DNA from: Ktedonosporobacter rubrisoli
GTDB lineage: Bacteria > Chloroflexota > Ktedonobacteria > Ktedonobacterales > Ktedonobacteraceae
Assembly (NCBI RefSeq): GCF_004208415.1
Contig: NZ_CP035758.1
Span: 2,976,001 to 3,040,000, forward strand
Length of the DNA: 64,000 nt
Direction: 5' to 3'
The position numbers and the translations under genes were made by a program. Shown here piece by piece: positions 55,697 through 63,884 of this stretch. The notes under the pieces are model-generated. The model had not been told where the DNA came from. It saw nothing but the letters and a program-made list of their open reading frames with translations, and did not search any database. How positions within the stretch are numbered: position 1 is the stretch's first letter; the number at the start of each line of letters is the position of its first letter.

Positions 55697-55729
55697 ATCA
55701 CCACATGTGGTGATCCCTTCTCACCACAT
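55697..55729. promoter_or_regulatory. 18-bp perfect palindrome plus half-site
   Basis: ATCACCACA and TGTGGTGAT meet at 55697-55714 without a spacer, and the half-site TCACCACAT recurs at 55721-55729. The site lies 84 bases before the small-protein gene and is a strong candidate binding site for LAL regulator 3. Confidence 0.65.
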
Positions 55730-55797
55730 TCATAGGTATATTTCGATCAAAGCAAAGAACGCATGCAACGATGTGGAGATTGATCCATAGGAGAAAA

Positions 55798-56037
55798 ATG
55801 CACGAGCCACAGCATTACGAGATTCGCATCAAGGGACACCTTGAGAACCGATGGGCCGACTGGTTCTCTGGCCTGACCATCACACGAGAAGACCGAGGCG
55901 AGACTGTATTAACCGGCCTGGTCGATCAGGCCGCGTTGCATAGCTTGCTCAGAAAAGTGCGTGATCTAGGTATGCCATTGCTCTCGGTCATTCGCGTTGA
56001 ACCCGAACCGGTAGATCTATCGGATATCAAACCTTGA
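55798..56037 (+). CDS. Small conserved protein of a LuxR/DUF4386 module
   Basis: 79 residues from the ATG at 55798, behind AGGAG. It reads HYEIRIKGHLENRWADWFSG, then LTITREDRGETVLTG and QAALHSLLRKVRDLGMPLLSV. It looks like a compact alpha-beta fold, with no signal or membrane segment. Similar small proteins accompany LuxR/LAL regulators in Chloroflexota and actinobacteria, but no function is established. It is probably co-transcribed with the DUF4386 gene 36 bases downstream. Confidence 0.75.
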   Translation: MHEPQHYEIRIKGHLENRWADWFSGLTITREDRGETVLTGLVDQAALHSLLRKVRDLGMPLLSVIRVEPEPVDLSDIKP

Positions 56038-56073
56038 CACGTATCACCCTTATTCAAAAAAGGAGACAAATAC

Positions 56074-56832
56074 ATGAAAACCACCGAGCAAACCACGCAG
56101 ACTCCAAAATCAAAGCGCATCGGAAGTTTCAACCAGCGCAGGGCAGAAATTGTGATTGCAGCCCTTTTCCTGGTGACTGCGGCTGCCAGTATCCCCGGAG
56201 CATTTGTCCTGGATTCGATTCTTAACGCCTCCAACTATCTGGCCCAGGTTTTTCCGAACAAGGGGGTTGTCGAATTGGGGTCCCTGATATGGTCGATCAA
56301 CAACATAGGGATCGTCTTCATAGCGGTGTTTGCGTTTGGCTTGCTCAGAAAACTCGATGAAGCCCTCGCGGTCGGGTACCTGGCTTCCCGAATCATCGAG
56401 GGCACCATTATGATGATCGGCATCGCCTCTACCTTGTTGCTGATCCCGTTGAGTCAGGAGTTCCTCAAGTCCGGTGCTCCCCAAGGCTCGTGGTTTTTGA
56501 CTATTGGCGACGTCCTCAAGCAGGCGAAATTTCTTGGCCTGACCGGGCTCTCTTTGCCGATGCTCGGGCTGGGTGGATTGCTCTTTACCTGGATGTTGTT
56601 CCGGTTTCGACTCGTTCCGCGAGTGATCTCAGTGGTTGGTTTGATCGGCTACGCTGCGGTCTTGTTCGGGAGCATTGTCGGCTGGTTCGGTCTGATCGAC
56701 GTGGCACCGGGAGGCAACGGAACAATCTTTGCCCTTCCAGTCGCAACGTTCGAGATCGTCCTTCTCCCCTTCTGGCTGCTGTTCCGGGGATTCAAGATAC
56801 CGGAAGCCCTTGAGCGCACCGCCGCGAAGTGA
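56074..56832 (+). CDS. DUF4386 family membrane protein
   Basis: 252 residues with six or seven hydrophobic segments, first near residue 25 (AEIVIAALFLVTAAASIPG). DUF4386 features are SNYLAQVFPNKGVVELGSL, the loop RKLDEALAVGYLASRIIEG and LPVATFEIVLLPFWLLFRGF. Function is unknown; such proteins are repeatedly found downstream of LuxR or TetR regulators. A good ribosome site (AAAGGAGAC) precedes the ATG. It is the third member of the trio and shares its GC-rich composition. Confidence 0.88.
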   Translation: MKTTEQTTQTPKSKRIGSFNQRRAEIVIAALFLVTAAASIPGAFVLDSILNASNYLAQVFPNKGVVELGSLIWSINNIGIVFIAVFAFGLLRKLDEALAVGYLASRIIEGTIMMIGIASTLLLIPLSQEFLKSGAPQGSWFLTIGDVLKQAKFLGLTGLSLPMLGLGGLLFTWMLFRFRLVPRVISVVGLIGYAAVLFGSIVGWFGLIDVAPGGNGTIFALPVATFEIVLLPFWLLFRGFKIPEALERTAAK

Positions 56833-56898
56833 GTGCTTTCCCACCCGACAACCCCTCTTGTGGCCGCCGGGTGGGGAGCACCAAATTTCTATGCTCTC

Positions 56899-57300
56899 TT
56901 AGCGCTGGTGGCCGGCAGGCTCTGCTCTGCTTTGTAAGATTTTTTTTGCGGCTTTAAAGTTAGCTATGTTTGTTTCCAGGCGAGTTTTCAATTCTAGCAA
57001 GTACTCAAGATCCCTGTTGACTTCAGCCAATTTATTCTCGTAGAGGTCGAGAAGTTGCGGACAAAACTTGGCGATGCGGGGGGCATCGTCGGGGTTGCAA
57101 TTAAGAATGTGCCCGATATGAACTGTGTTGAGACCCAGGCCCAGGTAAAACTGAACAGCTTTAACCCGTTCAATCTGGCTCTCTTCAAAATCTCTATAGC
57201 CATTTTCTAGTCTTTTGCTGTATATCAAGCCCTTATACTCGTAATGGCGCAGGGAGCGCTCGCTGACGCCCGTCAATGTGGCAAGCTGACCAATGTGCAT
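56899..57300 (-). CDS. MerR family transcriptional regulator
   Basis: 133 residues. The N-terminal MerR helix-turn-helix is MHIGQLATLTGVSERSLRHY, then EYKGLIYSKRLENGYRDFEE with the wing, followed by the long dimer helix (LLDLYENKLAEVNRDLEYLL). A cysteine pair for metals is not evident (single cysteines only), so a drug or oxidant-type sensor is likelier. AAAGGAGAGGAG precedes the ATG. Its own promoter has the 20-base spacer and palindrome that MerR proteins distort, so it is autoregulated. Confidence 0.9.
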   Translation of the reverse strand: MHIGQLATLTGVSERSLRHYEYKGLIYSKRLENGYRDFEESQIERVKAVQFYLGLGLNTVHIGHILNCNPDDAPRIAKFCPQLLDLYENKLAEVNRDLEYLLELKTRLETNIANFKAAKKILQSRAEPAGHQR

Positions 57301-57324
57301 CGATTATCTCCTCTCCTTTCAGTA

Positions 57325-57356
57325 AGTATAAACCTTGACATCAATGTCAAGGTCAA
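57325..57356 (-). promoter_or_regulatory. MerR-type promoter with 20-bp spacer and operator
   Basis: On the minus strand TTGACC (57351-57356) and TATACT (57325-57330) are 20 bases apart. The 22-bp palindrome ACCTTGACAT-CA-ATGTCAAGGT at 57332-57353 fills the spacer. An overlong spacer holding the operator is the hallmark of MerR-controlled promoters. Confidence 0.85.
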
Positions 57357-57378
57357 GGGGCTTTTTCTAGAAAGGTGG

Positions 57379-57392
57379 AGATTGTACAATCT
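57379..57392. promoter_or_regulatory. Perfect palindrome upstream of the NIF3-like gene
   Basis: AGATTGT and ACAATCT form a 14-bp perfect palindrome between the divergent MerR and NIF3-like genes, 49 bases before the latter. A second regulator site is possible. Confidence 0.45.
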
Positions 57393-57440
57393 GTTACACT
57401 TATCGCATAGTTTATGAAGGTGTGAGAAGGGATTCATTGT

Positions 57441-57815
57441 ATGGATGAGATTAAAGAATTTAAAATAGAGACCCATATTCCTGAAGAATATGTTGAGCGT
57501 CTGCGGGATGAGCTTCATCTTGTTGGCGCGGGGCGCGTGGGAAATTATGATCATTGCTTATCCATAAGCCAGGTGCGCGGTTACTGGCGACCATTGTCGG
57601 GAGCACGGCCTTTTGCCGGCACCCCAGGCGAGATTTGTGAGGGGCGTGAGTGTAATGTCGAGGTGCGTTGTGCGCGCCAGTATATTGCGGAGGCGCTGGC
57701 CGCTATTCGTCGCGTACATCCTTATGAGGAGCCATTGATTAACGTTATCCCTTTATTTAATCAGTTTTTTGAAGATGGGCGTAGCGGGCGAGAGCGGGAA
57801 GGAAAGAGGGAGTGA
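57441..57815 (+). CDS. NIF3/CutA-like single-domain protein
   Basis: 124 residues. It matches the CutA-like insert of YqfO/NIF3 proteins: FKIETHIPEEYVERLRDEL, GRVGNYDHCLS, GYWRPLSGARPFAG and HPYEEPLINVIPLF, whose Gly-Asn-Tyr-Asp and His-Pro-Tyr-Glu-Glu motifs are typical. The NIF3 metal domains are missing, so it stands alone. It probably forms trimers like CutA and PII-type proteins; a molecular role is not known. It is divergent from the MerR gene and may be its target. Confidence 0.78.
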   Translation: MDEIKEFKIETHIPEEYVERLRDELHLVGAGRVGNYDHCLSISQVRGYWRPLSGARPFAGTPGEICEGRECNVEVRCARQYIAEALAAIRRVHPYEEPLINVIPLFNQFFEDGRSGREREGKRE

Positions 57816-57884
57816 GCAGAGGGGACGCGACACTCCCCCTTTCCTGGAGGTGGCATAGATCGAGAGTTTGTTATGTGCGGAGCA

Positions 57885-58949
57885 TCAAGCTATCTTGTAG
57901 CGCAATAGGGCGCCAACACCTCCCATTTCGCGCAGTGTCTCATGTCCTCTAACCATATCTACGGTTGCCTTGGAAAGCGTTGCCAGGCGCACAAGATCGC
58001 TGCGCTCAGTATCATCAAGAGGAGTATCCTCATCTAAAATTACTACCTCGGCCTGTCCATTATTGAGCGCATTATGTGTTTCTTTAAAGCCAATAACACC
58101 AAGGCCTTGTTCACGCACAGCCTCTACCAGGCGGTCGGCGAGGGCGTGCGATTCATCCTCTTCGATCTTGACGATAATAGGTTCTACTTCGCCGTGGACG
58201 GTATGCCTGGGTGTGCGGATATCCAGGCGCAGGATCTCTTCATGGACGAGCGGCTCTAAATGAGCCGGCAAGGCCCGATGCAGTAATGGAATGGCCACCG
58301 CGTCTCCTGCAAGAATGATATGCTGAGCGCCTTCATGCTTGACCAGTTCATCAATGGCCTGCGCGGCTTCGCGCGCAAATTCCTGGCGGCGGTTATCGGC
58401 GCGCCGTTGATAGCGCTTCTGATTTATTGAGCCGGCCTTGCGTTTGCCATAGCCAAATGGATCGTCATCGGGTCCGCCTACCTCTTCTAAGAAGCCCCGA
58501 CGCGTAACAAACAGGCGCGCTGTGTTTGTGTCGACGACAGCTATTACTGTCGTTTCCTGCTCATCTATCAGGCGAGCGAGTTGAAACAGATCGGGTAGGG
58601 GCTCTAAGGCGACTTGATTATCAAAAGGTACCCCTGTTTCAATAGTCTCAAAGAGCTGATGGCTGTTGCAAGCAAAAATAGCCAGGCCCTGTAACCATGG
58701 CTCGGCATGCTCATCTAGAAAGTGCTGTACACGAGCCGTGTCGAGACGAAAGTCGTCAAGGGCTGGACCGCGTGGAAGAAGCGTCTTCTCGATTTCGCGT
58801 AGCCGGTCCTTTAAAAAGATCAGGGAATCGCGCACCGCCGGATTCTCACCTGTCGTGTGTGGCCGCATGTCCAGATAGACACTTAGCACGAAGGAGTTGC
58901 CTGCATCAAAATTAGCAAGACGCTGTAAGAGGTCACGTACACTTTGCAT
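57885..58949 (-). CDS. eRF1-like (baeRF/Vms1) family protein
   Basis: 354 residues. It has the three-part layout of bacterial homologues of archaeo-eukaryotic release factors: an N-terminal domain with LSVYLDMRPHT, a central RNase H-like part (TTVIAVVDTNTARLFVTRRG) and a C-terminal L7Ae-like domain (HNALNNGQAEVVILDE). Between them KAGSINQKRYQRRADNRRQE corresponds to the loop where Vms1/ANKZF1 carries its catalytic Gln (a G-S-x-x-Q type sequence). Release of peptidyl-tRNA from stalled 50S subunits is therefore possible but untested. CAGGAG precedes the ATG. Confidence 0.8.
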   Translation of the reverse strand: MQSVRDLLQRLANFDAGNSFVLSVYLDMRPHTTGENPAVRDSLIFLKDRLREIEKTLLPRGPALDDFRLDTARVQHFLDEHAEPWLQGLAIFACNSHQLFETIETGVPFDNQVALEPLPDLFQLARLIDEQETTVIAVVDTNTARLFVTRRGFLEEVGGPDDDPFGYGKRKAGSINQKRYQRRADNRRQEFAREAAQAIDELVKHEGAQHIILAGDAVAIPLLHRALPAHLEPLVHEEILRLDIRTPRHTVHGEVEPIIVKIEEDESHALADRLVEAVREQGLGVIGFKETHNALNNGQAEVVILDEDTPLDDTERSDLVRLATLSKATVDMVRGHETLREMGGVGALLRYKIA

Positions 58950-59052
58950 GCTTATTCTCCTGTTTGGTATTTGAGACCTGGATACGTTTCTATGATGGTC
59001 GGCATACTACCAATGGGTAATTATGCAAGCTTGTTAGTTTGATGCCTCGTAC

Positions 59053-59105
59053 CGTCTCTGCTGGAGACGATCCTGAGCCCACGAGGGACTGCTCCCCAGG
59101 CTCAG
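59053..59105 (-). terminator. Two tandem hairpins after the acyl-CoA operon
   Basis: CTGAGCC (59073-59079) pairs with GGCTCAG (59099-59105), and CGTCTC-TGCTG-GAGACG (59053-59069) forms a second perfect stem. They lie between the thiolase-like stop and the baeRF gene start, both on the minus strand. Confidence 0.6.
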
Positions 59106-59193
59106 TTACTAGCCTCGTCCATAGATCCTTCTTCCTATAATCCCTCTTGACACATTGAAAGTAGGGCGACGCCTTGCTTGCCTTGCCGATAGA

Positions 59194-60363
59194 TTAAATC
59201 GCGTGCTTACTCAGGATCGTTGTCGAATGGTAGTTAAGGACGCCCCCATTGCCGCTGACCAGAATAAGATCGTTTTTCTCGACCTGGCGTTCTCCCCCTT
59301 GCCCACGTGCCTGTATTATGGCCTCTGAGAGAGGCGTGAAGCCCCACATGTAGTAAGCAGAGAGCTCACCCCCGCCAGTATTGGTGGGCAACGCTCCGCC
59401 CGGGCCAAGCTTTCCATCAGAGACGAAGGCCCCGCCTTCTCCTTTTTGACAGAAGCCGTAGTCCTCCAGCGTCACCAAAACAGTGTAGGGATAGGAGTCG
59501 TAGAGTTCGCAGATATCGATATCCGCGAGCTCGATACCTGCCATGCCGAGAGCCTTTTCTCCTGACTGTTTCGCACCTGTATAGATGCCCGGCTCTCGAT
59601 CAGTGCGTTGATCGTCGCCAGGTGCTCCCTGTCCCATGCCCAGAACATAGATAGGAGGTTGTTTCAGACTTCTGGCCCGCTCTGCTGAGGTGAGAATGAC
59701 AGCCACGCCACCATTAGAAACCAGGCAGCAGTCATACAGATGAAAGGGCTCTACTATGTAGCGCGAGCTCAGATAATCCTCAAGCGTTAGCGGCTTGCGC
59801 ATTTGAGCCCGGGGATTCATCTGCGCCCATTTGCGCTGGGAGATCGCTATTGCGCCCAATTGTTTACTTGTGGTACCAAACAAGTGCATATGCCTCCGCG
59901 CCGCCAACGCATAGACGGGATTGGCCCCATAGACGCCATATGCCAGGCGCAAACTCTCCATGCCGGTGATCGGTAGGGCATTGGCCCCGCTGTAAGAGGA
60001 ACCTGTGCCCTTGCCTTCTTTGAGCGGATTATCGGCATAGACGAGCACTACCACGTTAGCCAGCCCTGCTTCAATCGCCATACTTGCATATTGAATCATC
60101 GTCCCGGCTGTAGCCCCATAGGCATTCATGACATTCAGCAACGATAGATCTTCGAAGCCAAGCGACATTTGCAAAAGAGGACTCATTTCCTGAGACAGAT
60201 TAGCATTGATGAGCAATCCATCAACTTCCTCTTTCTTGAGGCCCACATCGTCAAGGGCCATTTGGATCGCTTCTGCCGCGAAATTGGTGGCGCTGCGCCC
60301 ATACACCTTACCCATGTCGGTCATACCCAGGCCTACGATTGCGCATTTCCCTTTGATACTCAT
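59194..60363 (-). CDS. Thiolase-fold protein lacking the catalytic cysteine (SCP2-thiolase/Ltp2-like)
   Basis: 389 residues. A thiolase fold of the sterol-carrier-protein/lipid-transfer type. Where active thiolases have NxxCASG, this protein has NAYGATAG (residues 80-87), so the cysteine position is Gly83. Tyrosine-rich ELYDSYPYTVLVTLEDYGF (286-304) and ELSAYYMWGF (333-342) stand where the Ltp2 aldolase of sterol side-chain breakdown uses catalytic tyrosines. Ltp2 works with a DUF35 protein, and one is encoded in this operon. AAGGAGAGCC precedes the ATG at 60363. It may be a retro-aldolase rather than a thiolase. Confidence 0.85.
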   Translation of the reverse strand: MSIKGKCAIVGLGMTDMGKVYGRSATNFAAEAIQMALDDVGLKKEEVDGLLINANLSQEMSPLLQMSLGFEDLSLLNVMNAYGATAGTMIQYASMAIEAGLANVVVLVYADNPLKEGKGTGSSYSGANALPITGMESLRLAYGVYGANPVYALAARRHMHLFGTTSKQLGAIAISQRKWAQMNPRAQMRKPLTLEDYLSSRYIVEPFHLYDCCLVSNGGVAVILTSAERARSLKQPPIYVLGMGQGAPGDDQRTDREPGIYTGAKQSGEKALGMAGIELADIDICELYDSYPYTVLVTLEDYGFCQKGEGGAFVSDGKLGPGGALPTNTGGGELSAYYMWGFTPLSEAIIQARGQGGERQVEKNDLILVSGNGGVLNYHSTTILSKHAI

Positions 60364-60385
60364 TCCTGGCTCTCCTTCTTCCTGG

Positions 60386-61177
60386 CTAGCGGCCTTTCCA
60401 CTGCGGCTTGCGCTTTTCGGCGAATGCCTTTGGGCCCTCAATAAAGTCCTCTGAAGCAAGCAAACGCTGCAGGCGTGATTGATCGGCCTGCATTGCCTCT
60501 TCCACCGACAGCGTTAATCCTGCCAAAACAGCCTCTTTGGTGAGTTGGACGGCAAGCGGCGAACATGCAAGAATGTCGTTAGCCCAGCGTTCAGCCGTTG
60601 CCATGAGCTCGGTGGCAGGCACAACTTCGTTGATCAGGCCCATACGATATGCTTCCTCTGCTGTGATCTGCCGGCCGGTGAGCAGCAAGCCCATTGCCTG
60701 CTTAAAGGGAATTTGCTGAGGCAGGCGATGGATGCCGCTCGCCCCGGCTATCAAGCCTACACGTGGTTCAGGAAGCGCGAAGCGGGCATGCTCTGCTGCG
60801 ATAACCAGATCGCAAGCCAGGACGATCTCGAAGCCTCCTCCAACCGTGATGCCATTTACTGCTGCGATGATTGGTTTGGCGCATACGAAGTTGCTGGTAA
60901 TCCCGCCAAAGCGAACCAGTTCGCCGAACTCGGGCTGTTTTTCACCTCTGGCGGCCGCCTCTGCAGTTGCTTTGAGGTCGTTGCCGGCAGAAAAAGCCCG
61001 CTTGCCTGCTCCTGTAATAATCGCAACGCGGGCTTCCTCATCGTGCTTGAAGTCATCGAAGGCTGCGCTCAACTCAGCATTGGCCTCATAATGGAGGGCA
61101 TTCATTACCTCGGGGCGATCGATCATTACATAGGCAATGTGGCCTTTCTTTTCATAGTGAATATACCTATATCCCAT
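60386..61177 (-). CDS. Enoyl-CoA hydratase/isomerase (crotonase)
   Basis: 263 residues. Crotonase fold with AFSAGNDLKATAEAA (oxyanion hole and CoA loop), CAKPIIAAVNGITVGGGFEIVLACD (second oxyanion glycine) and LPEPRVGLIAGASGIHRLPQ, whose Glu is catalytic. It hydrates an enoyl-CoA, and the C-terminal FAEKRKPQWKGR is typical. The start at 61177 follows AAAGGAAG. It lies between the DUF35 and thiolase-like genes in an operon (22 bases to the next), giving a hydrate-then-cleave pair if the next protein is an aldolase. Confidence 0.9.
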   Translation of the reverse strand: MGYRYIHYEKKGHIAYVMIDRPEVMNALHYEANAELSAAFDDFKHDEEARVAIITGAGKRAFSAGNDLKATAEAAARGEKQPEFGELVRFGGITSNFVCAKPIIAAVNGITVGGGFEIVLACDLVIAAEHARFALPEPRVGLIAGASGIHRLPQQIPFKQAMGLLLTGRQITAEEAYRMGLINEVVPATELMATAERWANDILACSPLAVQLTKEAVLAGLTLSVEEAMQADQSRLQRLLASEDFIEGPKAFAEKRKPQWKGR

Positions 61178-61221
61178 CAGGCATCTTCCTTTCTCTTTTG
61201 GGTGAATTAGCTGTTGCACAT

Positions 61222-61641
61222 TTATCTCTCGGCTTTGAAGCTGGGAAGGGTAATCTTGTCGGTGATGGCTTCAAAGGTTACCTCAAGAGGCATTCCGATC
61301 TGCAGATCAGCGGATGGGCAATCGACAATATTTGTGATGATGCGCAGCCCTTCTAGCAGGTCCACTTGTGCGATGATGTATGGTACTTCAGTGGCAAAGC
61401 CTGGATGATAGATCTGGTGCATCAAGACGAAGGAATAGAGGGTGCCCTTCCCACTTGCCTGCACCCAGTTCACGGCCGGGCGTAAGCAATTATCACAGCG
61501 CGACTTGACCGGCCACATCACAGCGCTACATGCTTTACATTGTTGGATCATCAAACGGTGGGCGCGAGCACCAGCGAAAAAAGGTTGTGAGGCCTCATCG
61601 GGAATTGGAACTGGCTTCTGATAATAAGTATTCTGTGTCAT
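61222..61641 (-). CDS. DUF35 OB-fold/zinc-ribbon protein
   Basis: 139 residues. The N-terminal rubredoxin-like zinc ribbon is CKACSAVMWPVKSRCDNCLR (CxxC twice), and the OB-fold part includes GKGTLYSFVLMHQIYHPGF and IITNIVDCPSADLQIGMPLE. Partner of thiolase-fold proteins; in Ltp2-ChsH2 systems such a domain is essential for aldolase activity or assembly. It lies 44 bases upstream of the enoyl-CoA hydratase gene. Confidence 0.88.
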   Translation of the reverse strand: MTQNTYYQKPVPIPDEASQPFFAGARAHRLMIQQCKACSAVMWPVKSRCDNCLRPAVNWVQASGKGTLYSFVLMHQIYHPGFATEVPYIIAQVDLLEGLRIITNIVDCPSADLQIGMPLEVTFEAITDKITLPSFKAER

Positions 61642-61742
61642 CTACACTTGTCTTTCTTACTGCCTGATGCCGCCGATGGATGAAGCTGGCGCATCGACAG
61701 ATAAATGTTTCCATCTCTGTTGGAAGAGATATGTCATGCTAG

Positions 61743-63884
61743 CTATTTTGCTGCTCCCTGCCAGGTGATTAGCGCATCCAGGGCTTCGATCTGTGAGCCA
61801 TTCACGCGAAGGGGATTAATTTCTAGCAACTCAAGGTTGGCTTTCAGACTATGGGCAAGAGCTGCCGTACGATAGATCACTTCCACAAGTTTGTCCATCT
61901 TGACAGGTTTAGAGCCACGGACCCCGGCGAGCAGCTTCGCTCCCTGCAGCTCTGTAAGCATAGCCCTTACGTCATCGCGAGTAACTGGTAGGATGCGCAG
62001 GCTGATATCTTTGAGGGCTTCGACCCAGATACCCCCGATTCCCAGCGTTAGCACTTGCCCCCAGGTGGCATCGCGTATGACACTTACCAGCAGATCAATA
62101 CCTTCAGCATGGAGAGCGCTGATCAGCACGCCCTCGATATATGCTGCAGGCGTGGCAGCTTTCACATTTGACATCAGCTGTGTGAAAGCTTTGCGTACTT
62201 CCTCCTCGCTCTGCAGATCTAACTTCACGCCACCAATATCGCTCTTATGGACGATATCAGGCGAAACAACCTTGAGCACGACAGGAAAACCTATGGCTCG
62301 CGCCGCCTCAGCCGCCTGCTCTGCACTGGTAGCCAGTGTTGCTGGAATGACAGGAATGCCATATTTCGCCAGCAACTCCCTGGCCTGATATTCGGACCAA
62401 CTTCCAAGAGCCTCTATAGTGAGGGAAAGCGGGCTTACAGCCTGCTCAGGTCCCTTTGCTTGCGCAGCCTGGTAGCGCTCCATCCAGGCCATAAGCTTGC
62501 CTAGCGCTGGGATCAGCATATGAATGCCCCCTGAGAGAAAGGGAATCCCTGTAAGTTCAAGGAAGGTGCGACCCGAATCCCTTACATCGTTGCTCGTAAG
62601 GGGAAGCATGAAAGCGGGAATGGGTGAGCTCTTCAGGGCCTGATCAATGCCTCCCAGAATGTTCATGACAAAACGTGATTGCGGCGTTTCGTCGGCGGGA
62701 GGTTCTATCAAGCAAAGTACTGCGTCGAGCTCTGGATCACGAGTTACAGTGCTGAGTATATTGCCCATCAAGTTCTGGTCGTTCAATGCCGCCCCTGTCA
62801 CATCGAGTGGGTTATTGGCCGGGCCGAGGATTGGCAGCAACGTACGCAGCTCGTTCTTTGTTTGCTCGCTGAAGATGGGCAGCGCAATACCAGCTTCCTC
62901 GGCAAGATCAGCCGCCAGATCACAGGCCCCGCCAGAAATAGCCACGATACCCAGGCGGCGGCCAGGGAGCGAGCCGACTTTAGCAAAGGCGTTGGCGGTA
63001 AGGATCAGCTCTTCAACTGATTTGACGCGAATAATGCCCAGCTGACGAAACACTGCATCGATCACACGATCGTTGCCGGTTAAGGCTCCAGTATGGGTTA
63101 GCGCTACTCTTGCCGTTGCCTCACTGCGCCCGGCTTTCAGTACAACTATGGGCTTGCCGCGTTCAAAAGCCTGGCGCGCTAGCTGAACAAAGCGTGCAGG
63201 CTCGCGGATGGTCTCCATAAAGAGGGCTATGACCCTGGTTGTCTCATCTTCGATCGCGTATTGAAGGACGTCGGTTACTGAGATCACTGCCTCATTGCCT
63301 GTGCTAATGAGCATACTCAATCCCACGTTCTGGGTATGGGCATAGTTGAGCATTAGCGCACCCAGGGCCCCACTCTGACTAATGAGGGCAATCGAACCTG
63401 CAAGGATGGGACGTTCGGGCAGGTTCGCCATAGCCTCGATGCTGTGGGTGATATTGATATAGCCCATGCAATTGGGCCCGATTATAGCCAGATCATGCTG
63501 AGCAGCTAACCTGGTGATCTCTTCTTGCAGCGCTTGTCCATGCTCATCTTGCTCAGCAAAGCCTCCGGTGAGGACTATTGCGTTGTGAAGTCCGGCCGCA
63601 ATCATGTCCTGGATGGTGGGCAGTACTGCCTCGATGCCCACCATGATATAACACAGATCGACGGGCTCTCCGATATCTGTGAGGTGGGCGAATGTGGTCT
63701 GGCCATGCACGACCGGATTGCGCGGATTGATGTAATAGATCTTTCCATTAAAGCCACCTTGTATCAAGCCTGCATGAATCATCCAGGACCAGGCTGATTT
63801 ATCGGAAGCGCCCACTAGAGCAATGCTGCGCGGTTCGAAGAGCGCGCGCAGGCGCTCAGTAGAAAAGACGATGCCACGAGCCAT
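61743..63884 (-). CDS. ADP-forming acyl-CoA synthetase (CoA-binding plus ATP-grasp)
   Basis: 713 residues. The N-terminal CoA-binding domain has FEPRSIALVGASDKSAWSWM; the middle ligase domain includes the phosphohistidine loop ALTHTGALTGNDRVIDA (His of the THTG motif) and the CoA-ligase segment GGACDLAADLAEEAGIALP. The ATP-grasp domain (about 490-710) has LLAKYGIPVIPATLATSAEQ and PVVLKVVSPDIVHKSDIGGV. It is the fused alpha-beta type that makes acyl-CoA from acid, CoA and ATP with ADP and phosphate. AAAGGAG precedes the ATG at 63884. It is the first gene of the acyl-CoA operon. Confidence 0.9.
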   Translation of the reverse strand: MARGIVFSTERLRALFEPRSIALVGASDKSAWSWMIHAGLIQGGFNGKIYYINPRNPVVHGQTTFAHLTDIGEPVDLCYIMVGIEAVLPTIQDMIAAGLHNAIVLTGGFAEQDEHGQALQEEITRLAAQHDLAIIGPNCMGYINITHSIEAMANLPERPILAGSIALISQSGALGALMLNYAHTQNVGLSMLISTGNEAVISVTDVLQYAIEDETTRVIALFMETIREPARFVQLARQAFERGKPIVVLKAGRSEATARVALTHTGALTGNDRVIDAVFRQLGIIRVKSVEELILTANAFAKVGSLPGRRLGIVAISGGACDLAADLAEEAGIALPIFSEQTKNELRTLLPILGPANNPLDVTGAALNDQNLMGNILSTVTRDPELDAVLCLIEPPADETPQSRFVMNILGGIDQALKSSPIPAFMLPLTSNDVRDSGRTFLELTGIPFLSGGIHMLIPALGKLMAWMERYQAAQAKGPEQAVSPLSLTIEALGSWSEYQARELLAKYGIPVIPATLATSAEQAAEAARAIGFPVVLKVVSPDIVHKSDIGGVKLDLQSEEEVRKAFTQLMSNVKAATPAAYIEGVLISALHAEGIDLLVSVIRDATWGQVLTLGIGGIWVEALKDISLRILPVTRDDVRAMLTELQGAKLLAGVRGSKPVKMDKLVEVIYRTAALAHSLKANLELLEINPLRVNGSQIEALDALITWQGAAK

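Noticed and set aside
60545..61210. 221-codon plus-strand frame opposite the enoyl-CoA hydratase
   Set aside because: The hydratase has all crotonase motifs and a ribosome site; the antisense frame has none.
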